NCBI GenBank assembly: GCA_022376465.1
Contig: JACDTU010000001.1
Coordinates: 1,302,001 to 1,366,000 of the forward strand
Source: Cubamyces lactineus
Taxonomy: Eukaryota; Basidiomycota; Agaricomycetes; Polyporales; Polyporaceae
Reading direction: 5' to 3'
Length of the DNA: 64,000 nucleotides
The position numbers and the translations under genes were made by a program. Positions 12,141 through 24,060 of the stretch are shown here, piece by piece; position 1 is the first letter of the stretch; every line of letters begins with the position of its first letter. The notes beneath the pieces were generated by a model that worked only from the letters and a program-made list of their open reading frames with translations, made no database searches and was not told the origin of the DNA.

Positions 12141-13181
12141 GGGGAAAGAGAAGGAGGGGGGAAAGGCGGGGTAAGGAGGAAGGGGGGATGAGAGGGACAA
12201 GGTACTCTGACCATGTTTGTTGGACGGAGGGAGGTTATAAGGGCGAATGTCACATCGGCATGCGAGCCGATGAGTCAAGGCGGGGTATCATTACCTAAAT
12301 GCATGCACTCATGACAGTGTGCGTCAGAAGACAGTCGATGTTCGCGATCCTCGTTTCTCATGAAACCAGGCTGTAACTACCGACGCGACGCTCCTGTTTC
12401 TCCTGCCCAGGGGCGACCATTGCGAGCACTCACATATCTGCGTGTCCTCTGGAGGATGGCTGATATCACACTCTAGCATAGATTGCTGTGATCAGAGCGA
12501 GCCGGCGGAAGAACGGTGGGCCCAAAGGACGGAGAGGCGAAAGACCGAGATCGTCCTCTCCTTTTCTCTTTCCCCTTCGACGCTCCCTGCCTTTCTCGGC
12601 AATCCCCATCACTCGGCCACGTGGGGGTAGACGCCGGGTGGCAGGGGACGGGAGAGGGCCTTTCCGGTCGACGTCGCGCTTTCAAGTCGTCCTTCACGAG
12701 CTCTGATGTGCTCGTCGTCAGCTGCCTCTACCGATGTTTATTTTCAACTCCTCCCATCGCTCATTGATCTTGCTTCAACCCAATCATCCACGTAAACGCT
12801 TAGCCACAACCCGGTATGCTTGGACCGCGATTCCCACCCGGCGCGTAGGCTGCTTCCCTTGTTGTTACCACCCACAATCATATTGCACGCCAACCACATA
12901 CAGCAGCTCTTCACCGGCACCTCGAGGCTCCAGAGCTCTTGGACTGCACGAGGTAGGGAAATCTTTCTCACTTGCCTTCCATGGCCCTAGCACAGCGCCC
13001 AATCAACCACGAGTCTCCCTGCGTGTCACGTTCAGTTGTGATCTTCTGAACAAGGTCCAAGCGTAACGACCGAAGTACGCCTCTTAGCCACATTCTCTCA
13101 GCCTACAAAATCCTCCGTGATGGCGTCCTTTAAATTTCGTTCCTCTCTCCCTCGCCACCATCAACCCCACCTTCGTCGCCC
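12141..13181. other. intergenic region, no gene seen
   Basis: Divergent spacer of about 1 kb between the MFS gene (-) and the unknown gene at 13182 (+). The last 200 bases are rich in C and T, like a 5' leader. Frames at 12442-12770 and 12734-13066 have no domain features and were not called. Confidence 0.45.
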
Positions 13182-14230
13182 ATGTCCACTAAGCTCGCTA
13201 TGCACTCTATGCGCTACACTTCTCCTCGTCACTCCGCCGTCCTCCTCGCTCAGCCGTTCCCGCTCGGAGGCTTTGCTGGAAGCGGCGCCACCTTCAATCC
13301 GTGGCACAACTCGTGGTCACCATCCTACCCGGCTCCCCATTACCATGCGAGGAGCACCCCTTCGCTCGACCTGCCGTATGCCTCTAAACCACGGACAGTC
13401 GCGAATGCTTCATGGAATAGTCTCGTCGGCCTAGACCCGCACGCCGACGCAGTCTACGACCCGAGCGAACCCAGAAAAAGTCAGCCGTCGCCCATCGGCT
13501 TCCCTCCTCATACTTGCCAGGGTCGCCCTGCGCCGGCGCTGTTCAGCCCATCACCCATGCCCATCGGTGTATCACCGCCTTTCGGGGTGGTGGCGTCGAC
13601 ACCCGCCCACCCGCGAGACAGCGCCGCCGAGTATGCTCGTAGTCTGACCCGGCCGTCGTCTGCGCCGCCGCGCATGCAGCGGCGGCCTCTATCAGTTCTA
13701 CAGGAAGCGGTTGAAGAGAACCCCAGTCCCGCAGAGTCGGCGCGCATCCAATCTCCGTTGCCACCGCTCCCGTCGCCACAGGAGGCCAAAAGCAGAAGAC
13801 GTGGGCATTCACCCAGTGAGTGCGCCGGAGACCCGCTCTGCGCAACGCATCGGAAGCGCAGCACGCGCCACGTACGGCCGATGGAAAAACCTGAGTTCAT
13901 TGACGGCCCGCACAAGAGGCGTCCGCTTGCGCTCTGGCAGAGGCGGCCTAAGTTTGGGTACGTCGCCGTCTCCGTGTGCATCCTCTTTACTGGCATGCTC
14001 ACGAACCATTCTGTAGAGCTAGGCAGTGCGATGACTTTGACTGTCTGAATAGAAACTGCGCAGACTGCGCGTATCTCCGCAACCGGGGCAGCATGCTCTG
14101 GTCCAAGCTGGTCCGCCCGTGCATCGAGGACCGCCTGGAAGACATTGGGGTCCAGTTTGACTGGGCTGAAGACACGCTCGCGCTGCTACGCTTCAGGGCG
14201 ACGTATCAAGTTCGCAAGACGATGGCCTAG
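13182..14230 (+). CDS. unknown Pro/Ser-rich protein with Cys-rich C-terminus
   Basis: No family was recognised. I read two exons, 13182-13957 and 14017-14230, joined across a 59-nt intron with GTACGT donor and TGTAG acceptor, giving 329 residues in frame. Without the splice the frame ends at 14048 in unlikely sequence. The first 240 residues are low-complexity, rich in Pro, Ser and Arg, with several SP sites. The spliced tail contains CDDFDCLNRNCADCAYLRN, a Cys cluster that could bind metal or form disulfides, and then a charged helix-like end (IEDRLEDIGVQFDWAEDT). The tail looks conserved in composition and is the probable functional part. A basic segment (HRKRSTRHVRP) could be a nuclear signal. 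Function unknown. Confidence 0.65.
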
Positions 14231-14749
14231 GCTCTAGCGCTCTCGCTCTCAACGCTCTCAAGACTCTTGTTGTCTCCGTCTCTGTCCCTACTCCACTTCA
14301 TCCCTTATTGACCTTATTCTCATCAATTGCTCCTCGTTGCCATACCACTCGTACTATAATCATCCTCGTCCTCGCCCTCGTCTCTCTTACTCTCTCTCGC
14401 TTTCAGGGATCGCTTCCGCAATGCTTTGTGATCGGACCATGACTGACCATCGGGCTCGTCCTCCACTCTTCACATTCCCACATTCCATTGTATCAACAAC
14501 GTTATTTGCCGTAGCATCGACTCTCACAACAAGCAATCGCACCACCCATGTATCCATGTAGAACACATATGAAGATGATGATGTACACATGCCATTCTAG
14601 TATATACAACGATACGATCGGATATATCATTCATTGTTTGAAGGCATTGTTTGTACTCTAATTGCCCCGAGTGTGCGGTTTATGTCTGAACAAGGGGTCC
14701 AGAGGTCTACGGGTATATTCGACTCCGTATATGCGTCCGCATAGGGAGG
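14231..14749. other. convergent 3' region
   Basis: Lies between the stop at 14230 (+) and the end of the broken P-loop gene (-). CT-rich stretches occur at 14340-14400. No gene was seen. Confidence 0.45.
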
Positions 14750-17700
14750 TCACTGCATCCATACGGACTTCATCCGCCGAACGCAGCCCAGGAACTCCGG
14801 CTCCTCCGAGTCTTGCCTCGCATCTTTCTCGAGCTTGTACACGCCGAGACTCGCGAGCAGGGAGGCGTATTGGTCCTCTTGGTCTGGGTCGATGACTCCA
14901 TACACTTTGGACGAACATCCAAATGCTTGGATAACGTAGCAGGGGACTTCCGCGCCGCGGCATGCTTTGCTGACTACGAGTGCCACTGGCGGGGCCCGAA
15001 TGCTTCGTAGATGTCGCGGTACCGGTACCGGTGGTGGTCTCGGATAGTACCGTGACCCCAGTCTTCTCACTATTAGTGCTGGAATGTCCCTGCTTGTTGT
15101 TGTCGTCGTCGTCGTCGTCGTTGTCGTCGCCATGTACGCCGAGATTCATCTCAATGACGATACAGGGGTAGCCGTTGGCCAGCATACCCTTCATGCCCTC
15201 GACATCCACGTTCCGCCTCATCGCCCGCCTCTTGACCCGGATGAGGATGAACGTGACATGCGAGTGGTCGAACCTCACATCCTCCATCGACACCGGGATC
15301 GCGACGTCCCAGCTGGGCTGCGAGTGGTAGCCTTGGAACGCCATGCCCCGTGCGAGGGCGGCAGCGCCCGCGTGCGTGTCGACCATGTTCGCGCGGCCGA
15401 GCTGTACGAAGTGCGAGAGTCGCACATACGCCCCGTTGAATGCCTCTTCGAGAGTACATGGCCGACTGACGTGACGCGCATTGGCAGGGAAAGACTTCCG
15501 GATGCTCTCATGGTGGTCCGCGGCGAATAGGGCTTTCAAGAATGTCAGCACTGGGACTTTCTGCTCCAGTTGGTCCCCGTTTCAGGATCGCTCAGCGAGC
15601 GCTGTGGGGCCTGCGCCTTGTCATGCGCGAAGAGCAGGAGGAGCCGGGCAACAAGCTCTCCCCGCTGGCCCTTGCCCAACAGCCCGCGCTTGAGCCCTTC
15701 TGTAAGGCTACGCACCAAGTCCAAGCCGAACTCGTTCATCAGCTTGGCTGCAGCGTGAGCGAGGAGAGGTTTGGATGGGGCGCCTGCACGCATGTGCTCT
15801 CGATGCTGTGGGATGCTGAACACGATGAACATGTGGTTGAACACCAAGTCCTGCACCGCCGCACGCGCCGCTTCGCGGTTGGCGTCGAAGTCGAGGAGGA
15901 CCCGCGTGGCGAGAGCACCCAGGACGGCCCCAAGGGGCCGACGAGTTTCGCGAAGGCGAAGTCGACGACCCCAGCCACAGAGTCTTGCAGCCCGGCCTCT
16001 TTGACCGCCTGCAAGCGTGCATCGAAGCTGCTGGATCTGTCAGCTTAGCAAACATGGTATCATAGGGTGACAACGTACACCGGTCTTCCTTACTTTGCCA
16101 TATACCCAGGCGTCGCTGCATCATCTAGCGTGATGTACCGGGCCTGTATATGGGATGTCCTCGCAGGCTGATACTGCAGTCAAAGGGTAACTCTACCCAG
16201 GGATCCCGATGGAAAGCGTAAGGACCTGCGCCACGCGCAGAGTTGACGCGACGCTGCGTGGGAGCGTGAAGGTCGAGGCGCGGGTGTGTTGAGAGTGTGA
16301 GAACGAAGTACGGGTTACGCGGGTCAAAATCTTGTAGCGCGGAGAGCAAGACGTCGTAACATGTTGGTCTGTTACCAGCATAGACGCTACCAACGTAGAC
16401 GCTCGACAATCCGTCTACATCGTCGAGTGTGAATAGGATCAAGATCGGGGGAGAAGTCACGTCCGGAGAGACGCGGCTTTTTATTGCGTCCACCAGGGGC
16501 TGCAGACCGTTCTTGATGTAAGCCTCAAATTCTGTCTCTTTCGGGAGATTGTTCACCGTCGGCGCATTCTACGTTGACAGGTGAGCTTCAGACGGACAAT
16601 CGCACAGCAAGTTTCGACTGACCGCAATAGACTTGTTGTTCATCTCCACCCGCCTACTTTCGTAGCTTCACCGGACTCTGACAGGTATGCTCGCCAGGTG
16701 CACGCGAGCTCACTGAAGGATTCATACTCTCTGCCGGGCGCCATCTCTTTGAGGTACTCAACGGCAGTCTCTATTAGCCTGCGTAGGAACCACCGATGTC
16801 GCGCTTTGGCCAGCTCTTGATTACCCACAGCTGTCAGATACTCGGTGACCTTCCCGTCAGGCTCCGGGTAGACTGCACAAATATTGACATTGTCATTCAC
16901 GCACATAATGAGGTGATAACTCACCACTACTCTTATTGTCCAGCCGTTCATGAACGTTGAGTGGTAGCGTGAAGATGAGACTTGCAACCTCATGAGCCAG
17001 TCTAGACTTACCAGTCCCCGAGCTCTTGATGAAGTCCACGTACGTTCGTTCAAAGCCTTTGCAGACAATTGTGTGGCGTCGAAGTGGAAAGGATTCTGGA
17101 ATAGCTCTGAGGAGACTAGATGAGCGCAACAGAGTAAATTGAAGTTATGATGCGCTCACTGAATCGCCGGACCTCCTTGAACGTGCCTTGTTCGCCCCGA
17201 GCGATCAGAGTGTCGAGCAGCTTGCAGACGAGTTGCCCCAGTTGCAAGTCCTCGACCTCGTTCCATTTGTCGCAGACAGCATTGTCTGTCAGAAAGGGTT
17301 CGGCGCTTGCACTGGATGCGATGTTGAGTAAAGCAACGAGTCCATTGCCGGGACTCAGCGGTGTACGGTATGCGCGGAGGATAGGAAACACCTCCGATCG
17401 CGAGTCCTTTTCAGCTGCGAGATGCGCCTCATCGGGGATCCTATCTTGATCAGCAGAAATGCGCTCAAATGAGATGTTCCCTGTTTCAGAGCTAACCCGG
17501 TCGATCTCTGCGAGCAGAAACTCCATGGCCTCGCGATAGCCTTCGTATGTTGTCGAGCTATCAGTGTCAGTGTCACGGTCAGGCTCGGTGTCGCAGTCGC
17601 ACTCAGTACTAGGCTCGTCCCCACCCACGTAGTACAAATTACTAGTAGTACTGTTATCATGACCCAAAAGTTTCCCTATCCATGCATTATGCATACCACA

Positions 17701-17757
17701 CAGGTCCCATTGGCCTGTTTTTGGGGATTTGTATGAGAGCGCAAGATACCGCAGCAT
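14750..17757 (-). pseudogene. P-loop NTPase, CRN-like fungal family, probably frameshifted
   Basis: A large minus-strand gene whose pieces look like one member of an Agaricomycete P-loop family, possibly related to Crinkler-type proteins (inference from memory, not a search). The ATG at 17757 starts MLRYLALSYKSP. Walker A reads KSSGTGKSRL near 17020. Introns fit at 16873-16924, 16569-16657, 16037-16093 and 14986-15070, and the frame ends at a stop at 14750. The coding frame, however, jumps by one base without a usable intron at about 17040-17046, about 16140, 15928-15931 and 15575-15578; the last two are at GGGG runs on the coding strand. A GAC repeat at 15098-15130 encodes a poly-Asp stretch. 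Either this is a recent pseudogene or the assembly has single-base losses here; neighbouring genes read cleanly, which favours decay. No restored product is given. Confidence 0.6.
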
Positions 17758-17889
17758 TCTTTATTCACGAATGGATGATATGTACAATGGCACATGCTAT
17801 TCGATAGAAGATCCAGATCCAGTTGAGGGGGCTGTTTGACCACCAAAATCCCACGCACACGGCACGTGTGTGGATTGTGTATAATCAAC

Positions 17890-19165
17890 TCACGGGCAGA
17901 AAGTAATGGTGTAGTCCGCCGCGAGGCTCGAGTCGCACGTCCAGAGCGCAGTGCCACTCGACTCGTCATACGCGTACGCGTACGAGTTCGGGCAGTTGCT
18001 CTCTGCAGGTCAGGTTTGTAGCGGCGTGTGTCAGTGGTCCTGCAGAACGTCATAGAAAGCAGGATGGGGAGACGCACTGAAGTACGAGTAGTACTCGACG
18101 CCGGAAGAAGGGCAGGTCGCGGGCGTATTGTGTGTTCCCGTGCAGCAATTCGGGTTGTTGACTAAAAACGTCGAAGACGATGATGCAAGTCAGTATAGAT
18201 TCAGGAAGCCTGAGGAGTTGGAGCTTGGGATGCACTTCGAAGGGCTACTCACCCGGGTCACCAAGGCCTGCCGCGCACGCGCTCTTGCAGCCAACAGGGA
18301 AGCCAGTAGAGTCGAATGGGCCCTTGAGGGGGTCAGGGCCTGTACACAACGTGCCATGAGCAATGGCGTCAGGCAGTCGGACACAGGCAAAGAAGCGTTA
18401 CACACAGTCCGGTCCAAGGTCGACTGGACAATCCGCGACGCCGCAGCCCTTGTTGTTGTCGATGCGGAGTGGGAGGTTGTACCCGTCCACAAGGGAGACT
18501 GTATCGCGCATCCGCGACGCAGGTCAGTCATCACGGTGTAGGGAGGACAAGCAACAACCCTTACCATCGTAATTATCAGGCGCACCATTCGTGCCGAGTG
18601 TGAACTCCGCGACAGTGGCGGGCGGGACGCCGGTGCCCGTGTGCGGGTCGCACTCGAGACCGCCGTTACATCCGCCATCGAGGCACTGGGTCGGACCTGG
18701 GGTGCCCGTGCTGAAGTCGCAGTCGCGCCGGCCCTATTACACACGTGCACGCGAGGGAAGAGACGCATTTCGCCATTCAGCGTACGTCCTGACTTTTCAC
18801 TATGGGCGGGACTTACCCAGATACGGCCGGATTGCCAGTTGTCGGGCACAGAGAAGGACACGGTTTGGCCGGCGTCTTGCTCCCAGCCTGTAGGCTGGTC
18901 AGGGGTGGCGGAGCCGACGTTGAGGTCAGTGAAGATCTGCGTGGTTGAGTTGAGACGGTCGGTCTGTGATAATTAACTTGTAGAAAATATCAATGGTACG
19001 TACTGCTGGCCTGAGGAGCGAGCCAATTCAGTCAAGATTGGTGACCATCCAGGGTGAAACCACTTACCAGACGGTGAACGGGCAATTGTTCTTGACGGTG
19101 AACGTCCGCGCAGACGCTTTCGCAGCAAGAATTGCGAGCGTTACGGTTCCAACGAAAGTCCTCAT
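17890..19165 (-). CDS. thaumatin-like protein 1, secreted
   Basis: Secreted thaumatin-like protein of about 250 residues; such proteins may bind or cut beta-glucan in fungal walls. The ATG at 19165 starts a signal peptide (MRTFVGTVTLAILAAKASA) followed by RTFTVKNNCPFTVW. Later blocks are FTDLNVGSA, VSFSVPDNWQSGRIWGR, CDFSTG, GGCNGGLECDPHTGTG, PATVAEFTLG, DGYNLPLRID and the C-terminal YAYAYDESSGTALW and ADYTITFCP. The many Cys match the disulfide-rich fold. Exon 1 (19068-19165) ends inside the Trp codon. A 7-nt microexon at 19004-19010 completes Trp-Pro-Ala, and the next exon is 18817-18936. At least seven exons are inferred. A second copy lies at 27295-28644. Confidence 0.88.
19004..19010 (-). 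other. 7-nt microexon of thaumatin-like gene 1
   Basis: On the minus strand CTCCTCAG precedes GCCAGCA and GTACGT follows. The flanking introns are 19011-19067 and 18937-19003. Only by including these 7 bases does exon 1 (phase 2) join the FTDLNVGSA exon in frame, giving Trp-Pro-Ala-Ile. The same structure is found in the paralog at 27459-27465. Confidence 0.8.
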
Positions 19166-20625
19166 AGTGGCTGTGCAGAGTGAAGAGGAGTGGAAGCGCG
19201 TATCAAGCCGCAGGGATGTTCTTAGCCAGATGTCCAAGGTACAAGACCTTGACCATCTATCGAGCAACGCAGATGGGTTCTTATACCTCGCGCTGCGCAA
19301 CGCAGAACACCTTGGAACCAACGACGTCTACGCGCGCGTGCGACAATCGGCCGTGCGTTGCGAAGCACGTCGGGGTCAACAGACCTGCCGGACGCTCTCA
19401 TGCGACGTGCGGCCGCTCCACAACCACCTGCATTGCACGGCGACAAATGATCTGTAGTGCGCACATGAGGAACGTTCGATACATACCCAAGCCGCAACCT
19501 CCGCGCGACGGAATCAGTCACCGTATGCAGATTGACAGATGCGATGACGTCGTGCGGCAGAGTTCATCTCCCCCCGACAACCTATGCCTCTGATGTTCGA
19601 GAAAGCGCGCGCGAGGTGCTTCTGCTGATATACCGGGTAGCAGTGCGAGGGTAATCGCCGACTTGCGCACATCCGTCAGGCGACGGGGATGGAGATGGTC
19701 AAGTGCCAGAACTTCGCTGCCGTAGCGACGGCCCAGCGAATAGACCGCCTGCCATATTTGGCGCAGCGCGTCACAGCCACCGCGGCGCAGCAGGGCGAGC
19801 ATATGCACGAGAATGTGCGGCGGGCCTAGGACCTTGTGGTCTGATGTCCGGCTACTACTGTACGATCAGTCGGGGCATATGAGGGCGCCTGCTTGGATAA
19901 TGTAGGTGCTCACGAGATCTGGAAGGCAGACCCTACAAGGACTCCGGAGTCCGCCGGCACGAAGCTGGTAAGAAGTTGGTCTCCCTCCAGAACACGGGAA
20001 GTACCACGCCATTCAGACAGAGTCAGGTTTTGCCTTATGGTGCGATGCTTGAGAGCCTTCGACGGGCGTCGGAGGGAACAGCCAGAGGCGGATCACGACG
20101 GGAAAAAACATGGACATTCGACCTGCTGAGATCAGTCTAGCGCGCGTGATGATCAACCCAGGAGAACGCAGACAAACATTGCAGTCAAGTACGGTGGTAT
20201 TCTTCCTCGTGCAAGTGGCTCCTCGCGTGAGAAGCGCAGGTCATGTGTGATGAGAATGCACACCTCGATTGGTCCAAAGAATCAAAAAAATGCTACAGGA
20301 AGGAAACGCTTCAGCGCGAACCACGTAACTCAGTAGGTAAATGAAGGAGCGTACAAGATTGCCTCACGGAGGGATCCGGTTCTGGACTCAATCACAGCAC
20401 ACGGATCAGGCTACGACAGTGTTGATTGATGTGGTCATATAAGCGGAGTCCACGAGACAGTGTTTAGTCCTGTAATCTGCCTACACAGTACGTCCGCGTC
20501 CGCGTACGAGTTAGTCCTATCGTACAAATTTTCATCATACCTGGATGTTTGGCGCCAGTTCCCCTTATTCTCAACTAGCGCAATATCGATACACTTGTCC
20601 AACCCTCCCAAAAGAGCTCCCAGAT
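19166..20625. other. intergenic region, no gene seen
   Basis: About 1.5 kb upstream of thaumatin-like gene 1 (-) and downstream of urease (-). Frames at 19222-19593 and 19518-19808 have no domain or splice support. It should contain the promoter of thaumatin-like gene 1 and the urease 3' UTR. Confidence 0.45.
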
Positions 20626-23600
20626 TCAGAAAACATTGTAATACCTCCCGAGCGGCAGACGTTCTGCAGGCTCGATATCCGCAAGCTCGCCGTCGGCGCG
20701 GACCTCGTAGCTCTCGGGGTCGACCTTCATCTTCGGCGTCGTGTCGTTCCACTTCATGTCCCGCTTCGTCACCGCGCGGCAGTTCTTTACTGCCTCGAAG
20801 CGCTTCTGGAGGCCGTACGACGCGATGACGCCCGACGCGATGGACACCTCCGACACGAAGGAGACGGAGTTGAGCGCAGCCGACGCGGCGTGCGCGCCCC
20901 ACATCGGACGCCCGATGAATGGCTGTACCGTCGGGATGGACGCGTTGGCGTCGCCCATCTAGGGGGTGGCGAAAGGAAGAACGAGAGTCAGTGTGAGTCG
21001 ATGGAGCTGTGCGTGAAGGGGGTCCTGGAAAGGAGGCGAACCTGTGCCCATGCGATGACGCCCGACTTGAGAACCATCTCTGGTTTGGCGCCGAAGTTCT
21101 CAGGTTTCCAGAGGACCAGATCGGCGAGAGTACCAACAACGACTTGTCCAACAAGGTGGCTGATGCCATGCGTGATGGCTCTGGGAATCGATGGGAGTCA
21201 GTCACCTTGTCTGTACTTACTCTCCCAAGGACGACATATTTGGAGTATTGGGAAAACGCTCACGGGTTGATGGTGTACTTGGAAATGTAGCGCTTGACTC
21301 GCCCGTTATCGTGCCCAGTGAAGTCGCCAAGCGCAGTGAGGGGTCCGCGGAACTCGCGCATCTTACTCGCGGTACGCCACGTCCTGCTCACGACCTCGCC
21401 GACGCGTCCCATCGCCTGGGAGTCTGAGCTGATCATGGAGATCGCGCCGGTGTCGTGGAGTACGTCTTCAGCCGCGACTGTCTCTGCACGGATGCGGCTT
21501 TCGGCAAACGCCAAGTCCTCCGGGATCGATTTGTCCAGGTGGTGGCAAACCATCAACATCTAAAACACCGAGTGATGTCAATTCATGCCGCGCCGAAACG
21601 TTGCGCGAGGAAACGCACATCTAGATGCTCATCCAACGTGTTCCTGGTATACGGGCGAGTAGGATTCGTTGATGATGGCAGCACGTTGTCCAGGCCGCAT
21701 ACCACGATGATGTCAGGGGCGTGTCCTCCACCTATAAACAGTGGCTCAGGGAACTTGCTGACATTTCGCAGCACCTGAAACGCATACCTGCGCCTTCGGT
21801 GTGATAGGTGTGAATGGTCCGGTTGCCAAATGCAGCGATAGTGCCTAAATCGGGGGTGTCAACGCAAGGCCCTCATAAAGGATCTGGACAACCGGACGGA
21901 ACTTACTCTCGACGAAGCCGCTCTCATTTAAGGTGTCTGTATGGATGTTTACCTGTAGCGTCGTCAGCAAACCGATGTGTCCGTCGGAGCGAGAGCGACG
22001 TGCGAACCTGTACGTCATACTTGTCTCCAACGTCAAGAGCGCTGACAATGGCAGACGGAGTCGAACCCCAGTCCTCATGAAGCTTCAGACCGGCCGCTCC
22101 CGCCTTCACGATATCCTCAAGCGCGTTCGTCCCGCTATCGTTACCCTTGCCTGTGATCGCAAAGTTCATAGGTAGGCTGTCCATCGCCGCAAGCATCTGG
22201 CGCATGTAGAACGGGCTCGGGGTGCACGTCGTCGCGTTCGTGCCCGCGCTCGGACCTGTTCCGCCGCCGATCATCGTCGTCGTTCCCGACGCAAGTGCCT
22301 CCGTGACCTGCTGTGGGCAGATGTAGTGGCAATGGGCATCGATGGCACCTGCGGTGACGATGAGCTTCTCGCCTGCGATCACCTCCGTCGCCGAGCCGAC
22401 GACGAGGCGCGGATCGACCCCGGCCATGACGTCTGGGTTGCCAGCTTTGCCGATGCCTGCGATCACGCCATCCTTGACCCCGATGTCTGCCTGGCAGGGA
22501 GTCAGCACGGCGTAGTTCGACAGGCGTATGCAGGGAGATCTACCTTGTATATACCAGACCAATCGATGATGAGCGCATTCGTGATGACCAAGTCAAGAGT
22601 TTCTGAAGCGGGCCTGTTTGTGGCTTGACCCATCCCCTCGCGGACGGTTTTGCCTGTGATAGCATAGGATCGTATGAACGTGAGCCACAATACGGATGTA
22701 AATTAACACTGACCTCCTCCGAACTTGACTTCATCTCCGTAGACAGTCTGCATGATCATGGCGTGCAGGAATATCCCATTAACAGATTATCCCATTGACA
22801 GATAACTTTGCCAGACTTACCTCGTCGCGTTCCACCTCGACCCAGAGCGCAGTGTCTCCAAGGCGAACTCTGTCTCCGACCGTGGGGCCGAACATAGCGA
22901 CGTAGGCATCGCGCCCGATGTCAGTATCCTCAGTGACTTCCAGCGCACCCGGTTCCGGGATGTGGCCAAAGCCCTTCCGCACCAAGTCACGCACAATGTC
23001 ATCGGTTCTCGACAAATCGACGACGCCTGTCGCGAGCCTGTTACCTCCTGTAATGATCTTTCTGCCTGCGATCGCGCAGAGAGTAACCGTTTTGGAGTCG
23101 CCAGGTTCGAAACGAACTGCGGTCCCAGCGGCGATGTCGAGACGCTTCCCATAAGCCTTGCCGCGGTCAAAGGCCAGAGCGGGGTTCGTCTCGATGAAAT
23201 GATAGTGTGACCCAATCTGCGGAGAAGGATGAGTGGGCCACTCATGAACGCTATATCACACCACGCCTCAAGTCGGTTCCACCCCTATGACATACGCCGT
23301 AGCATAACGCCATGCAGTCATGCATGTACCTCGACGGAGACGGCCGCAGCGGCGAACATGGGAATGTCCCAGAACACCGTGGCATCGTTGTCTAACTGAC
23401 AAATGAATTCTGGACTGCGCACCTGGATGGGTCTGTCCCCGTTGTTTGTCACCCGTAGTCGAATACGCTCTCGCCCTTGGTTGATGCGAATCCGTTCCTG
23501 CCTGACGACGATTGCGCCCGGAGCGTTCTCACGGGAGTACTCGGCCGGATTGACTACTGGAAAGACGTCATTCGAAGGGACTGGCAAGTATGAGCCGTAT

Positions 23601-24060
23601 AGAGCGGCTTCCAAGTTTCCATCTTCCGTGCAAATCGGATCGTGCACGGTGACGAGAAAGACCCTATCGCGTAGAGTCTGATGTGCATGGTTATACGGCG
23701 GACATGCATTCAATGAAGCTCACCCGTCGGGGAACGTGCCCTCTACCTGGATTTCATGGAGGAGGGCGGGCACGCCGGGGAGCACATGTCGTCGCCCGAG
23801 CATAGTCTTGCCATGGTGCATAAGCTCCGCGACAGAATGTTTGCCATCCCTGATGCGCTCCTGGAGCTGCGATGCAATAAGGGCTACGGCCTCAGTTTGG
23901 TTGAGCTGCAGACCGCGCGCAAGGCGCTTCTGAGCAAGGAACCCTGTCTGGCAAGGCGAGTGCTCGTTTAGGAACAGAATTCATCTGATATCCACATGGG
24001 AAGAGCATGGCGCACCTGGTGAAGAAGGAGTTTGGCTTCCTCTCTTGGGGAGATACGCAT
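20626..24060 (-). CDS. urease, single-chain nickel enzyme
   Basis: Complete eukaryotic-type urease that splits urea into ammonia and carbamate, with gamma, beta and alpha parts fused in one cytosolic chain. The ATG at 24060 starts [15 protein letters not shown]; the next exon gives [19 protein letters not shown]. The beta part shows [20 protein letters not shown]. Alpha-part hallmarks are [30 protein letters not shown], the carbamylated-Lys site [37 protein letters not shown], the mobile flap [13 protein letters not shown] and AESRIRAET. The C-terminus ends [12 protein letters not shown] at 20626. About ten introns are inferred, all short. No frame breaks were seen. No urease accessory gene (UreD, UreF or UreG type) is present in the window, so nickel loading depends on loci elsewhere. 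Confidence 0.95.

Noticed and set aside
14658..14985. alternative C-terminus of the P-loop gene ending at 14658
   Set aside because: The other frame, reached through an 85-nt intron, gives a more protein-like end (CYVIQAFGCSSKVYGVIDP).
16145..16195. possible 31- or 53-nt introns in the P-loop gene near a CATATACAG acceptor
   Set aside because: 31 nt is below the usual fungal intron size, and the 53-nt choice would remove the LPFDC block that looks conserved.
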